Shown piece by piece: positions 58,681 to 64,000 of a DNA stretch of 64,000 nt; position 1 is the first letter of the stretch, and each line of letters starts with the position of its first letter. The DNA lies in NCBI RefSeq assembly GCF_031877795.1, contig NC_133943.1:7867001-7931000 (forward strand). The letters run 5' to 3'. The notes under the pieces are model-generated. The model worked only from the letters and a program-made list of their open reading frames with translations, was not told the origin of the DNA and made no database searches. The translations under genes were made by a program, and so were the position numbers. This DNA is from Strix aluco. Its lineage: Eukaryota > Chordata > Aves > Strigiformes > Strigidae.

Positions 58681-61600
58681 TCATTCTAGGGCCTCTTTTC
58701 TTGCTTCTGCTCCTTTCTGCCTACCTGCCTCCAAGCTCCTGAACCCTGCGCATCCGCCCGCCCCATGACTGCCATGGGGACTGCCTGCTTTGAAGCCTGG
58801 ACAATATTTTGCCACCCGAGGAAGGATGGTCTGTTCCCCATGGAGATGTGCACCCTATTCCCAGCAGCACAACAGTATCTGTGTGCCCAGGGACCAGCTC
58901 TCCCACCTTCACCCTGGGGGAAAAGTGGGGTCCCCCTTGCTCTGGGAGACCCCATCTTGCTGTAGCTTTTCCCCAATTTAGGAAGTCCTGCACACTGGAA
59001 AGGGGTGCAGTGACACAAATTCAAGTCCAAGCCATTGCATCATTGCAGCTTGACATTTTCCTTTTGAACCACTCACTTGACTGTGAATAAGCAAGGCTAA
59101 CATGGTCTTGCAGGGCAGACAGATGGCTGTGTGCTTCCAGGACTCCTCCTGATTGCCAAGGGATCATCAACTCAAACCTGCAACACCCTGTATGGGGCAG
59201 GAGCTTAATGATGGGGAGAAATACCCACAGCATGCAGGCAGGGACTGCTGGGGGTTGTCTGGGGAGAGGCTCCTCACTGGGCTGACTGTGGAACATTTCA
59301 GTAGTCAGCTCCTGCAGTGCCCAAATGGGACTCTGAATCCAAGTCCTGCTTCACCCAAGCGTGCTTGTATGTGTGTGTGTGTGCTTGCCCGTGCTGGGCA
59401 GCAGGCAGGCTGTGCAGGCAGCTGCCTCGGGGAGAGCTCCAGCCAGCTTCCAGCAGTGAATTCGCTCACAAGTCATATTTTGTAAAATCGCTAATTCCCA
59501 CCAGCCTTGTAGAGTTTGCTGCCTTCCTCCAGCACTGGTTATCCCCGGCTCACGGGTTTCCTTCAGGATGGGAGCACCTTTCTAGATTTCACACTTGCAG
59601 GGAAGGCATGATGCAAACAAGACCGAAAGCTCAGAAACCCGAAGGCAAGTACTGAGATCACAGAAAATGTGATTAAAACATAGAAACTTGTAATCTGTTT
59701 GGTTTGAGACAGGAGACAAAGATGCTCTGCCTCGCTTCATCAGGGCAGTGCTGGGCCATCTCCCCCCTGGTGACTGTGGATGCTGCTTTCTGAGAGTCCA
59801 GCCCCATCAGTTCCTCTGTTCCAGAAAACTTCATCCCACATGGGTCTTCCCTCTCCTGCCTCCAGCCAAAGGGCTGCTCGAGCACCAGCACAAGCACTCT
59901 GCACGGGTGCAAATGCCAAATGCCTGGAGGTGTGGGGGGAACTGTGCTGCAGGGACCTTAATCCACTTTGTTTCTCTTTTAATCCATACACAAGGAAATG
60001 TCCTGGATGAAGGATCAGCTTCTGCTGGGACCTCTTCCTCAGTCGTGACTTTTATCCTTAAGCTAATCCCTGCAATTGTCCTGGCTGCTAATTCTGCTGC
60101 CAATTACCCAGCACAGGGCTCGCAGACCACAGCCCATCTAATGAGAAAGGGCTGTGTCCCCACACCGACACCGGTGATGAGGGACAAGGGGAGGCAGAGC
60201 CAAAGGGCTGGTGAGCTCTGCAAGCACCCACTGTGTCAGAGAGGGAGGTTCAAAGCAGTGATAACTCATTGCCTGGAATAATTCATTACCTGGATTTTCT
60301 TCCTCTCTCATAATCGGGGTGTGGGGGGCAGACGTAACCCCCTTCCCAGCAGATGGGTGGAAATGGCCATTTCAGAGACAAAGACTCCAGCAGCGAGCCC
60401 CAAAACCAGCCCCGGGGCAATGCCGAGGGGCAGACACTTCCAGCTCACCGAGTTGGTCCCACAGGACCCACTCCCTCACCACACTGCCACGGCCTCAAAA
60501 CTCACTTTCTTCTTGATTGGTAAATTGGTCCCAGCCGTGCCCAGCCCCGGGGAAGCCGCAGCCACTGTCACCTCACTGAACCGAGCAGACATTCTCAGGT
60601 TCATGTGGCAAATGAAAAAACTCAAGTTTTGGGGCACTTGTGGTTTAATTAGCCCAGTGGGAGGTGGAGTTGGGAGACAAGCCCAGGTAAGGAGCACAGG
60701 CAGGGACGGATGTGTGTGTGATTCTCTGCCTGTTGCAATTCTTTTTCTCTGCTTTAATGGCAGGCTCAGGAGAAGGCAGGACAGCCAGCCACCACTGCTA
60801 GCAGTGGCAGGACTTTTGGGGGAAATGCAATGGTATAGCACATGGAGGATGCAAATGTGCCCTCCCACGGGGCTGCGTTTAGAGCCTTTAATCCTGGCAT
60901 CTCACCGGCTGCAGGTCTGAAGGGCCCAGCCAGGTCTGTCAGCCCACATATGTCCCCATTTCCCCATCACCCTGCCCGGCTGGTATTTCTGTCTCAACCT
61001 CCACATGGGTTTGGGGAGCTCTGGAAGGGCTTTAAAGCACAGCAGCAGCCCTGCCGGCTTCAGGGGGAGTTTCGCAGGGCTGGCCTGTGGATGCATTGTG
61101 GCAGTGCGAGGGATGGGTGAGCACTCGCATTGCAACGTGCCATTCCTGGGGAAGGGATTCCTGTCCACAGCAGGGCTCTGGATGATGAAACACGATGGAG
61201 CAGCCAGCATCTGTTGGGGCATCCCAGCAGGAGGAGAGCAGATACGGGGCTCCCATCATGGGGACCCAGTGGGACATCACCATATCCATCACTCCCCCAC
61301 ACCCTGACACATCTGCCCCGGCCCCAGCAGAGCAACACCATCCCCTTTCCCATCTGGACATCTCCCAGGTGCAACATGAGCAGCATCCACAGCAGACATG
61401 AAGCCCCATGGGGTGTTTCCTTTAGGTCTCTGACTACTTTTGACTCCCTGAAACAGCTTCTGCCCCTCCACACAGGGACCAGGAGTCAATGGACCGTCTG
61501 TGCCATCAGCATCCCGCCCCACACAGGGTCACAGGCAGAGTGCAGAGCATCTGCACGTGGGAGAAAATACAACCAAAGTCACAAGAGTGTCTTCATGCTG

Positions 61601-62119
61601 CTGCTCGGAGAAACCATGCTGACACATTCTCCCTCTTCCCTATTTTTCCCACCTCCAGCAGCGCAGTGGGAGTTTTCTTGCTGCTTCACCTCCCACAGCC
61701 AAGCGAAGGTGGGATGTTGTGTAACAGACGCCCTCAGGAAGGGAAACTGAGTCACACCTTGGGGGGTTGGGATCCATCCCCACAGTTTGCTGAAGAACAA
61801 GGGAGGGCAGCGAGCAAGCCCAGCTCAACCATCGCTATGTGGCCAGAGGACCCCCCTCCAAACTGGGGCTCAGGTGCAGCGGGGTGCCTCCCTGCAGCAG
61901 ACCTCGTTGCCATGGCGGGGAATAAACCTGCCTGGGGCGAGAGGGAGGAGAATGTGTAAACAGCCATCGCATCCCTGGGAAGGCTTGTACGCTGCGACTG
62001 GCTGCGAGGGGAGAAAATCAGATGGAAAAATAGATGGCTGGGAATTAGGAGGGAGCTTTCAGAGTCAGAGGGACCAAAAAGCCTGGCTACAGAGTCAGAG
62101 AAGGAAACAATTAAAGCTC

Positions 62120-62525
62120 TTGTGGTTCGGTGGTGAAATGAAAGCAGCAATTACAATGGCAGAATGTATATATAGCCAAGGAAGACTGGATAGCGGTTGT
62201 TATGTTATGGAAGATGTGAAATGTTAAGAATGCAAAAAGCAAGATGAAAATGCCAGGGAAAAAACATGCTTGGAAGGGCTAAAGGCAATAAGAAAGGAGG
62301 TTTTAAAATTATATTTGTATTATTATAGACAAATGCTTAATACAAATGGCAAAATTGCTAATGATGATACATAACAAGCAGAAACAGGCAGCAAATATTT
62401 TTGTTTGGTATTTGGAAATGAGCAAGCAGCTATATTTGTCTCATGTTGGGCTGCTGAAGCGGTTTCTAGTTCACTAATGATGTGGCCTTATTAAATATCA
62501 TCTGCCAAGAATAAACACTGGAGAA
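62120..62525. other. AT-rich island (candidate conserved non-coding element)
   Basis: Four hundred bases of AT-rich DNA between GC-rich flanks, with CAGCAATTACAATGG, TTGCTAATGATGATAC, CACTAATGATGTGG and TTATTAAATATC. No coding signal. Confidence 0.35.
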
Positions 62526-62704
62526 ACAGTAGGTTGGGTGCCTCAGCTCTGTGCCCTGCCCGAGCCATGATCATGGGTCCTGGAGCGAAGCCCGGAGCCA
62601 AGGATGCTGCAGGAGGTAAAGGTGGGGGTAAAGGTGAGTCGGCTCCCAGAAAGGGGACATGGAGTGACCCAGATTGGTGCTGCCTGCTCAGCCTGGCTTT
62701 AATC

Positions 62705-62830
62705 CCAGACAAAATAAAAGAGAAGTTGATGTAAAATTCAATTAATAAAGAATTAAAGGATAGAAATCTAATTAATGCCAGTCCTCATGGTTTAAGGAAA
62801 ACAACATCTTGTCAAATAAAGCTGGTTTGT
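62705..62830. other. AT-rich island sharing a 12-mer with the island at 7.2 kb
   Basis: Contains TTCAATTAATAAAGAATT and AATCTAATTAAT (62765-62776). The same 12-mer occurs twice near 7.2 kb. Confidence 0.3.
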
Positions 62831-64000
62831 TCTGTGATGGGGTGATGAGTTGGGTTAGGGGAGATGACTGCACCACACCAGCACACACTTTGCAGGGCCC
62901 TGGCTCTGCAAACTGGAGTGTGTCCTGGTCCCCCAAAACTGATGCAATGCCTGTTAGCAAAGGGCATGTGGCCAGGATGAAATCTGGGCTACGAGCAGCT
63001 CAGAGCATTGCAGGGACCCTCACCCTGCACAGCCCCGGCTCACCTGGGCTCCTGGCCCTGCTGGCACAGGGACCACTGCTCTGTCAGCCCGTAAGATTTT
63101 AAGGGTTGGAATTTCCTGTGTTAACTGAGGCAGCCACCAAGGGTCTGGCAGAAGGTACACCTGCTCTCCCCCTTGATGATGTGTGAGCCAAAATAACCTC
63201 TGCTCAGCTCCTGCTCTTTGCACAGTCAGCCCACCAGCTTGTTTCCCCCTTTTTCTTTTTTTTCATGACTCCCTTGTTGCTTTCACCTCGATTTCTTTTT
63301 TCCCCTTTGGTGTAATCAGTAGCTTCTTGGGGTCAGGTTTTGGAGGCAAACTAAATACTGCAGGTGCCTGTCCCAGGGGAAGAGCTGTGTGTTTATCGAG
63401 GCCAGAAGGATGCTTCCCCACATTGCTGGGGTGCGCAGGAGGATTTTGGGGGCTGGAGGAAAGAGCTCCCTCTCTGGATGTGGAGCTGGGGTGCAAATGG
63501 GTGATGCCTGCAGGGGTGCAGGCTGTGATGCTGGTGGCAGAGGATGTCTGTCCACAAGCAGTGGTCAGTGTCTCTGCTCTCCTTGCCCCACTGGCAAGCA
63601 CACTATTTGCCTGGACTGCACATTTCTGGGATGCTGCACATGACTCTGCTTTCACTCCAGAGGAGGAATTATCCTTACAAGGAAATATAAAGATGTGCTA
63701 CACTGGGTGGTCCCAATGCAACTGGCACATCACCTTGAGGTGCAGCACCAGACAGGGACTGTTAGAGCTGCTTGCAGGGCAGCGCAAGCTGAGAAAGCCC
63801 CTTTATCAGTGGGAAGAGAACAGAGAGAATAGCTTCTGTTCAAGGCATGTGAGTGGAGGGGAAGAGGGAAATATCACAGAGGTCCCAGCACATGCAGGAG
63901 CAGCCTGGTGCCACAAGCCTGGCTGGCTGTGAGCCCCTGTACAGCTGCCCCCTCCCCAGAAGCCACGTCCTCAGGTGGGGATCACAGAGGTACCTCTGCG

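Larger units (their letters stand above)
49721..64000. other. Intergenic DNA, no supported gene
   Basis: GC-rich DNA with interspersed AT-rich islands. Open frames up to 249 codons lack splice context, family resemblance or conservation cues. Simple repeats are (TG)n-type at about 52687-52708 and 59368-59381 and 17 A at 56102-56118. GALNT10 is expected further right; its first exon was not seen. Confidence 0.5.

Noticed and set aside
63183..63932. 249-codon plus-strand frame near the right edge
   Set aside because: No recognisable domain, low conservation cues, no splice or poly(A) context.
33101..64000. First exon of GALNT10, expected right of MFAP3 from mammalian synteny
   Set aside because: No CpG island of suitable size and no matching N-terminal coding sequence were found in this stretch.

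Overview
The window is vertebrate nuclear DNA, most likely avian. Its two recognisable genes are split by spliceosomal introns with GT-AG ends, carry AATAAA signals, and share a CpG-island promoter. The gene pair, FAM114A2 and MFAP3 head to head, is the arrangement known from mammals (human 5q33). FAM114A2 takes only about 9.6 kb here, far less than in mammals. Two decayed CR1-type LINE fragments also fit a bird or other sauropsid. The species cannot be named from the sequence.

Layout. Positions 1-4640: no supported gene. Positions 4640-6172, minus strand: the last four exons of a gene I do not recognise, encoding a very Lys/Glu-rich C-terminus; splice phases agree across all exons and a poly(A) signal follows the stop codon. 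Its start is unresolved, with one speculative first exon near 8.6 kb. Positions 6.2-11 kb: no other supported gene, but an AT-rich island with repeated homeodomain-type cores lies near 7.2 kb. Positions 11.5-13.07 kb: AT-rich, probably the FAM114A2 3' UTR. Positions 13075-21266, minus strand: complete FAM114A2 coding region in 13 exons (517 residues). Positions 22.5-23.1 kb: CpG island with the shared divergent promoter, ETS and GC boxes, a CCGGG run, and two perfect CRE sites in a tandem 15-bp duplication. A 50-bp minisatellite lies beside it in FAM114A2 intron 1. Positions 27375-29773, plus strand: complete MFAP3 coding region in two coding exons (341 residues), followed by a roughly 3.3-kb 3' UTR. 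Positions 33.1-64 kb: no gene found. GALNT10, the next gene in mammals, does not begin inside the window as far as I can see. This stretch holds two long AGAGG-type polypurine arrays, other G/A-rich repeats, CR1 relics and several AT-rich islands that look like conserved non-coding elements.

How the genes relate. FAM114A2 belongs to the FAM114/DUF719 family, linked to Rab2 and Golgi traffic. MFAP3 is a single-pass membrane protein with one Ig domain. They probably share a promoter rather than a pathway. Both transcripts appear to carry upstream ORFs. The unrecognised charged gene between FAM114A2 and the left edge is the best candidate for something undescribed.
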